The notes under the pieces are model-generated. The model worked only from the letters and a program-made list of their open reading frames with translations. It ran no database searches and had not been told where the DNA came from. The translations under genes and the position numbers were made by a program. DNA of 64,000 nucleotides from Jaapia argillacea MUCL 33604 (lineage: Eukaryota > Basidiomycota > Agaricomycetes > Jaapiales > Jaapiaceae). Location of the stretch: contig KL197727.1 of the NCBI GenBank assembly GCA_000697665.1, positions 248,001 through 312,000 on the forward strand, written 5' to 3'. Shown in pieces: positions 11,377 through 20,586 of this stretch. Position 1 is the first letter of the stretch; each line of letters begins with the position of its first letter.

Positions 11377-12068
11377 TCAAAATCCTCCCGCCCCTCCCCT
11401 CATATTAACCTGGTTCATCGCGCCCATCATAGCCATATTCGAACTCCTCCGATCTCCTTCCCGCCGGGTGTGTTCGACATATACAAAAGTCGTGATGATG
11501 AGGTCAATCATATGTTGACCTGCGGGGTAGATGTCAAGGTAGGCATTGCTACTGGGAGAAAATAAGTTGATGGATTGTTCTTTGAAGGAGGCAAGGACGT
11601 TGGTTGGTTGGTCTCTTTGTATTAGCTAGGAAGGTCTAGTTATAGATGTGCCCATGGATGAGGGAGAAGGGAGAACGCACATCCATCCCTCGACGATGGG
11701 TAGACCATTTGTACTCTCGTCCATCGGGGGCTTTGAATTTTGTATCCCTACAAAAGATTATTTTTTCAGCTATACGCGCCGCTGTAGTCGACCTCAAACC
11801 GACCAACTCGCGTTCGAAAGAATCCACTGGGTTTGAAAAAGTCCTTCGTATTCACAATCCGTCCCTGATAAAATAGCCGAGTATCCCTTGTTGAATGCCA
11901 CTCGATCTTTGCAGACTCTTCTTCGTAGCCGTTGGTATACCGAGCTACGGTAGTTGTCGCACTAAGGTCGGGCCGTGGAGTGGAAATTTTGTACTGGGGC
12001 ATATCTTGTTCGTCAAGGAGGAACGTGCGAAGAGGGGAATCACTGGTGAGGGTCAGACGTTGATACAT
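11377..12068 (-). CDS. DUF6593 protein, paralog B
   Basis: Same family and exon layout as paralogs A and C. Exon 1 starts at 12068 with MYQRLTLTSDSPLRTFLLDE and continues to FQxG-type YQGRIVNTKDFFKPSGFFRT. Intron 1 begins GTTTGAG with phase 2 and ends TTTTGTAG, giving DTKFKAPDGREYKWSTHRRG. Exon 3 starts after CTTCCTAG with LIQRDQPTNVLASFKEQSIN, then LDIYPAGQHMIDLIITTFVY, a basic stretch and a Met/Gly-rich tail ending at the TGA at 11377-11379. An in-frame ATG at 12140 exists upstream, but homology with A and C begins at 12068. About 190 residues. It is the intact-looking copy inside duplicated copy 1. Confidence 0.82.
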
Positions 12069-12487
12069 GTTAGAAGCGTACTCAGCAGACGGTGAGAGGG
12101 ACACAGCCGGCGGTATCGACGCTATTAAATGCCACAGCATCTCCCCGCGTAAATTTAGCTCGATAAATTATCAGATATGCCGCGGGTCCTCAGAAACGAA
12201 GATCAAGGTGTGGAAGCCTTTATCCAAATGCAAAACAGTGCATGGGATGGCACAACGGGGACTGTCCTAGAATAGCGAGAAGAGTGGTGTCGCGTGGACG
12301 CTACGTTAGGATCTCAACGGGGGCATTTTCATGATTCCAGCTATCAGATACGCAGCAGGCACGTATGTTGGTGGGACCGGGAGAGACGGCAGTATTCAAG
12401 TTTAGAATCACCACGTGGATGGTCCTGAAGCGTTTTGCTTCGCTTTAAAGCCAACCCAAGCCAAAGATAAGAGTCATACCACTCGAA

Positions 12488-12633
12488 ACTCCTCTTCTAC
12501 CGGGTGCAACCCTCCTCCGACGTCCACCGCTCCATCGATTCTCTGACCATACCTTCGTATCTCCCACCTTGACTTTCGCTCTCTCCGTGACGCGTCATGA
12601 CAGCCTCAGACTTGGCCTCAAAATACGCGGATA
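12488..12633 (+). pseudogene. Dead 5' fragment of ATP11 from the segmental duplication
   Basis: This sequence aligns with the first 142 or so bases of the real ATP11 coding region at 14105-14246, including the shared blocks ctatcgattc-like, ctttcgct and cctcaaaatacgcggata. The start codon position carries ACT instead of ATG, there are indels, and homology stops abruptly after the Lys-Tyr-Ala-Asp codons where the next linker begins. It is therefore a truncated, non-coding relic that marks the duplication breakpoint inside ATP11 exon 1. Upstream homology extends into the shared promoter region (the caccacgtgg block at about 12408 versus gccacgtggg at about 14042). Confidence 0.82.
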
Positions 12634-14246
12634 GAGATCAAAAGCTGAGAAGGGACAGCAAGAGCAGCAAGTTGGATGACACCAAAGCCTCGCAAAAGTC
12701 AAACGGTAGGATGCGCATGCTGTAGGTTGAGGAAGACTGGAGTGGAAATGCGTGGCGGTGTTGTGAGCCTCCGAGCGCGATTGTGACCGTGACAAACTTG
12801 GACTTGCTCACCTAAACTCCGTTAAGGGACCGGTGAGCAGAGGTTCTAGCAATAGGTAGAAAAATATGCTCGATTAATAACGATGAGGAGGTAAAGGTTA
12901 TATATGATTATAGCAAAATTCTGAACAGAGTGTCGCTCGGGAAGGACACTCCTCGACCAGGGAACCAAAGTGGTGAGGAACACCTGTCAGAATCCCCCTG
13001 CCCCTATTCTCGCACTGGCAGCTACTGTCGCATTCGTATTAATCTGGTTCATCGTGTTCATCATAGCCATATTTGAACTCCTCCGATGTCCCTCCCGCCT
13101 CTTCTGCTCGACGTATACAAAAGTCGTGACGATGAGGTCAGTCATATATTGACCTGCGGGATAGATGTCAAGGCGGGCATTGCGGCTAGGAGAAAATATG
13201 TTGATGGATTGTTCTTTGAAGGAGGCAAGGACGTTGGTCGGTTGGTCTCTTTGTATTAGCTGAGGAGATGTAATTACATATGTAAGATTAATGGGGGAGA
13301 AGGGGGGACGTACATCCATGCCTCGACGATTGGTAGACCATTTATACTCTCGTCCATCGGGTGCTTTGAACTTCTGATCCCTACAAAAAATTGTCAGCTA
13401 TACGCGCAGCTGTAATGGAGCTCAAATCCACAAACTCGCCTTCCCAAGAACCCGCTTGGTCTGAAGAAATCATTCGTATTTACAATCTGTCCTTGATAAA
13501 CTAACCGAGTCGTCCGGATCGAATGCCACTCGATCTTTGCAAATTCTTCTTCGTAACCGTTGGTGTACCGAACGATGGTAGTTGTCGCACTAAGGGCGAA
13601 CTGGGGAGTGGATATTTCATACTGGGGCGTGTCTTGTTCGTCGAGGAGGAATGTACGGAGAGGGGAATCACTGGTGAGGGTTAGACGTTGATACATGTTG
13701 GAAGCGTACTCAGGAGATGCTGAAAGGGATACAGCAGTGGTATTCCCATTATTAAAGGGTGCAGGAGATCATATCCCGCGTGAGATTAGCGCGGTAAACC
13801 ATCAGTGATGCCACGGGTCCGCAAAAGCGAGGTTCAAGGTGTGATCAGACGAAGGAAGCCTATACAAATGCAAAGCAGTGCTTGGGATTGCACCACGAGC
13901 AGTGGCCCAGAATAGCGAGAGGAGTGATGTCGCGTGGACGTTGCGGTGGAACCTCAACGGGGGCATTTTCACGAGTCCTACTCAGCAGACAAGTACTAGT
14001 ATGTAGATGGGAGAGAACAGGACAGTATTTAGACTCCGAATCGCCACGTGGGTGGTCCCAAAGCGTCTTGCTTCACATCGAAGCCAAATATTTTGCCACT
14101 TGAAATGCCTCTCCGACTGCGTCCATCCCCCCTCCGATGTCCCACTGCTCTATCGATTCGCTCACCATGCCTTCGCATTGTTCCCCTGGGCTTTCGCTCA
14201 CTCCACGACGCGCCAGCCTCCGACTTTGCCTCAAAATACGCGGATA
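12634..14246. repeat. Tandem segmental duplication, copy 2
   Basis: This unit holds the linker, DUF6593 paralog C, its promoter and the start of the functional ATP11 gene. It is collinear with 10963-12633. Beyond about 14246 the ATP11 reading frame continues with no counterpart in copy 1. Confidence 0.85.
12987..13696 (-). CDS. DUF6593 protein, paralog C (doubtful first splice donor)
   Basis: Exon 1 starts at 13696 (MYQRLTLTSDSPLRTFLLDE) and is close to paralog B up to FRPSGFLGRR. Exon 2 (DQKFKAPDGREYKWSTNRRG) and exon 3 (LDIYPAGQYMTDLIVTTFVY, ending at the TGA at 12987) also match. The intron 1 donor that in B reads GTTTGAG reads ATTTGAG here, at about 13424, so the homologous GT is lost. 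The branch region and TTTTTTGTAG acceptor are kept. A phase-2 GTTCTT a few codons earlier could rescue splicing and shorten the loop after PSG; otherwise the intron would be AT-AG or the gene is failing. No other inactivating change was seen. The coding frame downstream is conserved, which argues for recent function. Confidence 0.7.
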
Positions 14247-15338
14247 AACTACAACAACGAGCTCAACAGTGAGGTGTACCCTCCCCAATGTTTTAATCGT
14301 TGTGTGACGTTGTCTTACAGATGAACAATCACTTTCTCTGTCTCGCTATGGCTTTGTGTGTGTTGCCAACTTGACGCAGGAAGGGAACGAGCGTCGAGGA
14401 GTTACGTGCAAAGTTGAGGGATGAAGAGAGGGAACGGAGACGGAAAGCAGCTGCTCAAGCCGAAGCTGCTTCGATACCGCAAAAGCAAGGAGTTCAACCT
14501 ACTCCTTCAGCATCCCCGCCAACCCCTGGCACATCCATTCGCAAAGACAGCTCTCCTGTCAAAGTGCGTCTCTCCGTCTATCGTAATGTCGTCACAATTC
14601 ACTCATACCTACCCTATCACGCAGCCCTTATCATCCTTCCTAAACCTTCCCCGCCTCCTACAAACTCCCCACACCCCAGCCCAAATATCCGCTCTTTGGA
14701 CAGCTTATCACGCCTCCCGTTCTCAAGGCACGGGCCGAGGCTATATCTGTGCCACAGTTCCTCTCGAAGCATACGAGAAGATGATGGGTGTAGCCAAACG
14801 GTATCCAGCTTTCATCGTTCCCGTTCCTCGCCAAGCACCTCTAGAAGAGGGAGAAGTGGAAAAGAAGGCGTACGAATTTTATTATTTGCAATGGGCGTTC
14901 CACGAGGTACCCGAAGTACCCACTTATGAGAGGCTTACCGATCCTTTTGCCGCTCTCATCCCCCCCTCACCTTCCACCTCACCCCACAACCCACAAACTT
15001 CCACAGTCCTGTTCACCCCTCTGCTAGAATACAAACTTCGTCAAACATTCGCCACTCCCTACCTTGTATTGACGCATTATACCGACTTGGCGCAGACGCA
15101 TGGGGTGGTCCTGTTGCGTGGTGAGATCACACCCTCGGCTGCATCTGGTTCGGGAGGTGGAGGAGAGGGGTGGATGTTGAGTCAGCAGGACGCGCAGTTG
15201 TTGGCTGTGGGTGTGCAGAGGTTTTATTTGTGGGGTGGAGGAGGGAAGGAAGAAGGTTTGTTGAAGAAGTTCCATGAGAGTCCTGCAGAGTTTAGTTGGG
15301 AGGATTTGTTGGAGTTGGGTGATCCCACCGCTATATAG
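14105..15338 (+). CDS. ATP11: Mitochondrial F1-ATP synthase assembly factor Atp11
   Basis: Atp11 is a matrix chaperone that binds unassembled F1 beta subunits. The ATG at 14105 opens an Arg/Leu/Ser-rich, acid-free presequence, followed by DFASKYADKLQQRAQ, a typical Atp11 entry. Intron 1 (about 14270-14379) is long for this window. Exon 2 encodes GTSVEELRAKLRDEERERRR and a Pro/Ser linker. Exon 3 begins PLSSFLNLPRL after a CACGCAG acceptor and holds the conserved core: QISALWTAYHASR, GYICATVPLEAYEKM, YPAFIVPVPR, EFYYLQWAF, LVLTHYTDLAQTHGVVLLRG and a C-terminal LLKKFHESPAEFSWEDLLEL. The length of about 325 residues fits fungal Atp11. Its first exon and promoter are duplicated upstream as a relic. 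Confidence 0.92.
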
Positions 15339-15962
15339 ATGTGGGAGCGATCAACAGGATGGTTGTCTTGCCCCATGTATCTCTTATCGGCCCCCCGTAC
15401 TTTTGCTTTACCTTGGTCGGCGTCCGAGAACATGACCGTTGATCAACACACAAATACGCACTTATTGTCCGGTGGCGTCCGCCTCCACTAGACTTGTCTT
15501 TAGAACGATAGAACATTCAATCGACCGCCTCGTTGCAACCTTCTCGACTAGTGCTGGATTCTCCTGTCATAGTTTCTTTGACTAGAAGCCTGAGGCCTCA
15601 GGCTTCTAATGACCAAGTGCACTTTATCTGATGCGTAGCCTACGCAATACGTGAGAGTCATTTGCCTCGAGTCATCGACGCAAATTTGGACGGTCATCGA
15701 GCTTGTCCTCGACTCCACGCTCGCAAGTTCAACTGGTATCGCTCCAGTTCTTTACTGCGCTTTGGCATAAAGCCATAGGTCGACTGAGCACTTTTACGGG
15801 GCTCTTGTCATTCATTGCGTCATAACACACCAGTAAGTGCCCATTTCCGCAATGATCTCCACTCAACCGGGACTTCACTAACCAACCTCTTACTTATGAA
15901 CCCTCCAATTTCAAGCGATCCCTTAATCCACGCACTCTCATCCCCAATACCAAAACCACATA
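15339..15962. other. Intergenic between ATP11 and the oxidoreductase gene
   Basis: Both flanking genes are on the plus strand. This 624-base gap contains a perfect 26-nt palindrome (15583-15608) and otherwise no supported gene. Confidence 0.5.
15583..15608. repeat. Perfect 26-nt palindrome (hairpin or dyad)
   Basis: The half-site TAGAAGCCTGAGG is followed immediately by its exact reverse complement, with no spacer. It lies about 245 bases past the ATP11 stop and 355 bases before the next ATG. It could form a 3'-end hairpin in the ATP11 transcript, a cruciform, or a dyad binding site. Confidence 0.95.
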
Positions 15963-16634
15963 ATGCGCGTCCTCATCCTAGGCGGCACAGGTCCTTCCGG
16001 TCTCCTCCTTATCCAAACCGCCCTCGCAGCATCGCATACCGTCATAATCTACGCTCGTTCCCCTCATAAACTCCCCGAGTCCATAACATCCAACACCTCC
16101 ATCATAGTCATCAAAGGCGAACTAACCGACGCCGACGAGCTCTCCAAAGCCATGGAAACAGGCGTTCACGCAGTCATCTCCGCTCTCGGCCCCCAAGCGA
16201 GTTTGATGAGTTGGAAGTACCCAAGGAACACACCATTAGCAGAGGGTTATAAAGTGGTGTTGGAAGTGATGAAGAGATATAATGTGAAGAGGTTGATAGC
16301 GTTGGGGACTCCGAGTATGAAAGACCCCAACGATAAATTCGATTTGGTGATGAAGGGTTTGATAACGGGTGTTGCTGTTGGTGCCAATGGTGCTTATAGA
16401 GATATAGTGGCTATTGGGGAGGTTATTAGAGGGGATGAGGAATTGCTTTGGACGATTGCGAGAGTGCCTTTGTTGACGAATGATGAGGGGAAGGAGTTTG
16501 TGGTGGGGTATGTTGGGGATGGACCGGTGAAGGGGAAGTATAAGTTGTCGAGGGCGGCTTGGGCAGCGTTTGTTGTGGGGGAGTTGGAGAAGAATGAGTG
16601 GGTGAAGGCAGCGCCGCTTGTTACTTCACCTTGA
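15963..16634 (+). CDS. NAD(P)-binding Rossmann oxidoreductase (NmrA/atypical SDR)
   Basis: A single-exon gene of 223 residues. The N-terminus MRVLILGGTGPSGLLLIQTA has the GxxGxxG dinucleotide-binding loop of atypical short-chain dehydrogenases. YARSPHKLPE follows as the cofactor-discriminating second strand; an Arg there suggests NADP(H). Strand 3 gives VIKGELTDADEL and strand 4 AVISALGP. The RLIALGTPSMKD region stands where extended SDRs have their active-site Ser. The size and order fit NAD(P)H-binding proteins of the flavin-reductase/NmrA-like group that act as small reductases or redox sensors. The substrate is unknown. The ATG at 15963 starts directly at the Rossmann strand, as usual for this group. 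Confidence 0.85.
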   Translation: MRVLILGGTGPSGLLLIQTALAASHTVIIYARSPHKLPESITSNTSIIVIKGELTDADELSKAMETGVHAVISALGPQASLMSWKYPRNTPLAEGYKVVLEVMKRYNVKRLIALGTPSMKDPNDKFDLVMKGLITGVAVGANGAYRDIVAIGEVIRGDEELLWTIARVPLLTNDEGKEFVVGYVGDGPVKGKYKLSRAAWAAFVVGELEKNEWVKAAPLVTSP

Positions 16635-16801
16635 TCTTGGCCCTTGGGTTGTCGTTATGGAGGTTAAGCTCGTGCCTTTTTTCATGTTATTCTTTCTTAA
16701 TCGGTATGGATAGAGTCTCGCGCATGCTGTGCATGCATATCTTGGTAACTTGGGGATTGGTAGCAAGTCGTATTATGCCAGGAATTCTGGATGAAACTAG
16801 T

Positions 16802-17572
16802 CTATGGTAAGGGTGTCCGGTGCCAGTCACCAGCTTGCCGTGCATCCTCCTCAACAGCCCTAATAGCTTCTTCAACCTCACCCTCAGCCTCGACATCTAA
16901 CTTGACCATCTCCCTCCCGAACATCTTTCCAAACCGCTTCACTAACTCAGGTATCTCACCCTCGACTGTAGCATCCTTTCCGATGCATCCAGCTTTGACG
17001 TCTTCCAAGCCACATGCCACTATTTTATTGAACCATGCGAGGGGCTCAGGAGTGATGTTCATCGCAAAACCATGAGATGTAAGTCTGTGGCGGACTTGAA
17101 CACCTATGCTGGCAATCTTGGTCTGAGCATCAAGGAAGACTCCGGTGTGTTCGGAAGGGATGAGTTTTAGCCCATGGGCCTCGACCAACTGACCCTCCAA
17201 GACCTTTTGGAGCTTACAAATATACTCCCGAATACCCAACACCGATTCGCCTCTGGCTAAATCCAACAGGGGGTACCCCACGATTTGGCCAGGACCGTGG
17301 TAGGTGAGTTGGCCGCCTCGTTGTGTGGAGACAAAGTCTGCACCGAGGCGGGTGAGACGGGTACGTTCGGAGTGGAGTTCGTCGTCTGTTTGCCGACGGC
17401 CTGCGGTGTAGACTGGGCGGTGTTGGAGAAGGAGGAGGACGTCTTTGTGCGTGGACGGTGTGGCGCGGCGCTGGAGCAGTTGGAGGGAGTGCAGCTGCTC
17501 TTGCAGGGCGAGCGTACGGGTGTAGGGCAGTGGCAGGCGGAAGTAGTGGTACGCGAGGGGAGGGAGGCTCAT
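16802..17572 (-). CDS. LIP2: Lipoyl(octanoyl) transferase (LipB/Lip2)
   Basis: This mitochondrial enzyme moves octanoyl groups from acyl carrier protein to lipoyl domains (first glycine-cleavage H protein), the first step of lipoate attachment. Single exon, 256 residues. The family signature RGGQLTYHGPGQIVGYPLLD is present (residues about 84-103). The catalytic Lys lies in TKIASIGVQVRH, and the catalytic Cys in FNKIVACGLED. LLLLQHRPVYTAGRR near the N-terminus is the conserved 'HxxVYTxGRR' block. No clear presequence is seen beyond Leu/Tyr-rich residues; an unannotated 5' exon could add one, since an upstream frame at 17604-17870 does not splice in clearly. Assignment is firm. Confidence 0.93.
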   Translation of the reverse strand: MSLPPLAYHYFRLPLPYTRTLALQEQLHSLQLLQRRATPSTHKDVLLLLQHRPVYTAGRRQTDDELHSERTRLTRLGADFVSTQRGGQLTYHGPGQIVGYPLLDLARGESVLGIREYICKLQKVLEGQLVEAHGLKLIPSEHTGVFLDAQTKIASIGVQVRHRLTSHGFAMNITPEPLAWFNKIVACGLEDVKAGCIGKDATVEGEIPELVKRFGKMFGREMVKLDVEAEGEVEEAIRAVEEDARQAGDWHRTPLP

Positions 17573-19557
17573 CGTGGCGGGTGGAAACCTGTAAAACGTG
17601 GGGTTAGGGTCCCTTGCCCACCCCGCCGTGACTTTGGTAGTTTACTAGTCTGACAAATTGCTCATTTACAAACATGCCTTCAAGACGAATTGTCTTTGGG
17701 TTTGAATAAATTTTCACCCAAGAGGACCCCAAATACTGTGGACGCTCAGTATATTCCTCGTAGCCCATGTTCTCACTCCCCGGTGAGCTGCATTCATCTT
17801 CTCTGACCGGGAATTTATTTCGGAGGCGTTTACACCAATACACCTGGTCACTGACATGTTTCTCTTTCATAGAAGCTTTGTCCCTCTCGGGAAGCCACGA
17901 TTGAGCCCTTTGTGCGGCCTTGAAACGGCGGCACTGTGCACCCGCACCTCCCAGGTCACGGCGATGTAATCACATCGCTGCGATACGACTACCACCGGGT
18001 GGGTCAACGTCTCCCGCGATAATGTGCGTATCTCGAGACCTTACGTGGCTGCCGTTAAACATCTTATCACCAGAGCCATGTCCTCGGGACGTCATCGCAC
18101 CTATCGAATGGACGCGATTTGCAACAAACGTGGCAGATGTCGTCTTCTCCTTGTTAAATTCCTCATCGCTTCTCCACGGCGTCCAGCGAACCTCTCCCGT
18201 ACTTTGACCGACATGTCACACCCGACGTCCCAGAATCATGTTCACTGATTGGCCATCTTGCTCGTCTTTCCCTCATTCATCAGCCCCCGTACTCATCGTA
18301 TCTTGACAGAATCCGTCCATCTCCCTCGCTATCAAAACCCCTCCGTCGGTGCCTTTCTTCGCGTCTATTCATCATCCACGATAATCATCAAGCCGATGAC
18401 TATCATACGTGCCTGTCGGGCGAAGTTGTGGCGCAATCTGTGAGTCCACAGAAGCTACAAGTCCCGACCCTCATACGCCTATCGTATTACCACCTAACTG
18501 AATCTCTCCGATCAATATCTCTCGCACGCCTGTCCTGACACGTCGGTCACTTTCACTTTCGCATCAGTCTTCTCATGGAAGCTTTTGCGTCGCTCCTTAT
18601 GCGGCTGAGAAGCTTCTCCTCCAGGACCGGCTTCTCCCATGCTGTGCTCCACAAACTTCGCTAATAACGTCCAGACCAGTATCTGATAATCGTGGAGGAC
18701 CGCGCGCGCGCTGGGCGCTGGGCCTTCTCTACCGCCATCTCACGGTTGGTCTAAATCGCTCCATGCATTGACGGTAATTTTAATCTATCACCTATCGCTA
18801 GTGAATCCCGCCTCGTGGGTAGAAACTCGATGCTCGCGCCCTCCTTTGAACAAGCTCCAAGTTCTCTTCCATGTCAAGACCTCAAGATGTCGAGGGCGAG
18901 AGGAAAAACCATCACACCAGCATATCAGAATCGCTCCATAACATACCTCTCTCGTGGTGTCTCCACCTTAACCTCACAATTCCATATCACACCCTGTGTT
19001 CCAAGACACCCATTTAGAACGCCGTGCGAGACGTGTGCCAGTCTCCGGCGTTCTCCAGCGCCACAGACAAGTCTTCTTCTTCGCCGTGGTGCCTTGTCAG
19101 GGTCGAGGTATACGAGGAAATTTTGATGGGTCGCCAATATGCGTGTATATGCTATCTCACCGATCATCCTCACCGAAGGGTGAGACTGAGATTCGCTACG
19201 TGGTTCTATCTCCCCATCGTTTTCTTCAGGGTCGGTGTTGTTCAATCTATGATAGGTGGCGCACCGAGTGATGGATTTTTTTGTGTGTCCTTGTGCACGA
19301 GTTGGAAGTGGGTTTCGTCCGATGGAAACGCGTAAACGGACCCTTCGTGTTTGGTGTGTCTGCCCTCACGCCACGCACTCTGGGGGTGGGATGAGGCACA
19401 TGGGAATGCACCTAGGCCTTCGATTCATTGCAGAGGGACGAGGCCTCGTACATTGGTGCGTTTCTTCTGCGCGTGGTGTTAGTTGATTGACTTGGCATTG
19501 ACACCTTACATGCGACGACTCGGGGGCATGCCCTCGCCAAGTTCTAAATTGACGCTC
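17573..19557. other. Gene-poor stretch
   Basis: This is almost 2 kb without a supported gene. Open frames here lack a start or splice continuity. The best is a minus frame at about 18925-19245 containing HQNFLVYLDPDKAPRRRR; it has no upstream ATG in frame. A short (CG) run lies near 18702. The part next to 17572 should contain the LIP2 promoter. Confidence 0.4.
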
Positions 19558-19838
19558 TCACCGCGTGGATCCATCCTCCTTTCCACTGCTCAAGACAATC
19601 TAGACCCTATCTCCCTTGTGGCCTTTGGTAAGTTACCGAGGTGTGCTGCGCCGCGCTGAATACAGCTCACAGGGGATTCAACGCTCTTCTCGAGTTCACG
19701 GAGATATGAGATAGAGCGTGCGTGCGCCGCGAGGAATTCCGTAAAGCTTAATGTTTCTTTGTACCGTCGCATTGACTCCCCGTATAGTCCTCGCAGTTTC
19801 GTGGGGATCGGATTGAGGAGCAATGAGTTACCCCCAGG
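19558..19838 (-). CDS. Possible 3' exons of an unrecognised gene
   Basis: Exon 19671-19838 (56 codons, phase 0 at both ends) follows a TCTGAAC...AAAGATAG branch and acceptor, and ends at a GTGAGC donor. It reads like a helical, charged protein (YGESMRRYKETLSFTEFLAA, then ISYLRELEKSVESP). A last exon at 19558-19599 (after GGGTCTAG) adds IVLSSGKEDGSTR and a stop in phase. The upstream exons are not resolved; a 36-nt exon just before 19930 is one option. The amino-acid pattern looks coding rather than random. It lies on the same strand as, and downstream of, the small gene at 20146-20586. No family was recognised. Confidence 0.35.
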
Positions 19839-20145
19839 CTATCTTTGTTCAGACTAAACTTGAAGTCTTGGCTTGTTATTGTCGGTGTTTAGGTCCTTAA
19901 CAGGCTTGCGTGCTGTCACGACAACCGGTCCGTGACCCTAATAGCTCTCTTGGATACGCCAACTAGGAGGATCCTGAATGCACAATATTTTTTTGGACAG
20001 AAAACTTCTTTGGTGCGTGATATTCCTACAACAACTTTTGACCCACTAGTACAACATAAATTAACAGATAATTCCCAGAATACGAATCTCGAGGTATCAG
20101 GTCCATGAGTGCGTTTGTTTCGTCATGCGATCGTTTGTTCTGATA

Positions 20146-20586
20146 TTACATCCAAGCCAAGTTATCATCCTCCAACATTTCGGCCTCGAACTAAGAAAGA
20201 GTCATGGTCAGTTCGCATCCTAGAATGTAATTGATCTCGCTTGGAACTTACAGTTGGGACCAGATCCTCCGTAAGCGTGGCAGAACTATCGTTCCATTTC
20301 CGGCTCATTTTCTGTTATCTAGCGTTAGCTTTGCCCGAGAGGGACGATTTACTGTCCTAGAGGGTACTCACTGTGCTTGCCGGGCTTCCAAGTTTCCCTT
20401 TCAGGAATAAGCGCAGAGTGCGGGCTAAGAGGGAGCGCTTCTTTGGGTAGACTTCTTTATGATCCTTCTGTGAATGGGGAGGAGATGAGGTATGAGCTTC
20501 GCCCGATATGTCAAGTGGAAGATGTAGCTGACCATCATAACTGTAGATGATTTCTCGTAGCAAGGCGAGTCGAAGGACTTGATCAT
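20146..20586 (-). CDS. Small basic protein with C-terminal LEDDN box, paralog 1
   Basis: Not recognised. Four exons with phase-0 junctions throughout: 20542-20586 (or to 20533 with the alternative GTCAGC donor), 20372-20467, 20252-20311 and 20146-20190. The protein has 81 or 84 residues. The centre is strongly basic (HKEVYPKKRSLLARTLRLFL), followed by a Ser/Thr/Asp stretch (MSRKWNDSSATLTEDLVPT). The terminal exon encodes only FEAEMLEDDNLAWM. The last exon resembles that of the gene at 22745-23181, which has the same four-exon, phase-0 structure on the same strand. There is no TM or signal peptide. A TATA box lies about 125 bases upstream. The acidic-aromatic tail looks like a short interaction motif. 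Confidence 0.72.

Larger units (their letters stand above)
10963..12633. repeat. Tandem segmental duplication, copy 1
   Basis: This roughly 1.67-kb unit holds a linker (10963-11376), DUF6593 paralog B, its promoter and the first 146 bases of an ATP11 coding copy. Its linker begins with tagagatcaaaagctgag at 10963, and the same string starts copy 2 near 12632. Other matches are gaggaggtaaaggtta in both linkers and cctcaacgggggcatttt in both promoters (around 12316 and 13952). The copies have many substitutions and indels, so the event is old. Confidence 0.85.

Noticed and set aside
12069-12140. A longer N-terminus for DUF6593 paralog B starting at 12140
   Set aside because: Homology with paralogs A and C begins at the Met at 12068. 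The extra residues are promoter sequence that aligns with non-coding DNA upstream of paralog C.
18698-18716. A short CG alternating run
   Set aside because: It is only a few CG units long, with no associated element. Probably chance or a minor Z-DNA-prone spot.
18925-19245. A 106-codon minus frame containing HQNFLVYLDPDKAPRRRR
   Set aside because: Its only start is a TTG, there is no upstream in-frame ATG or obvious splice acceptor, and no family was recognised.
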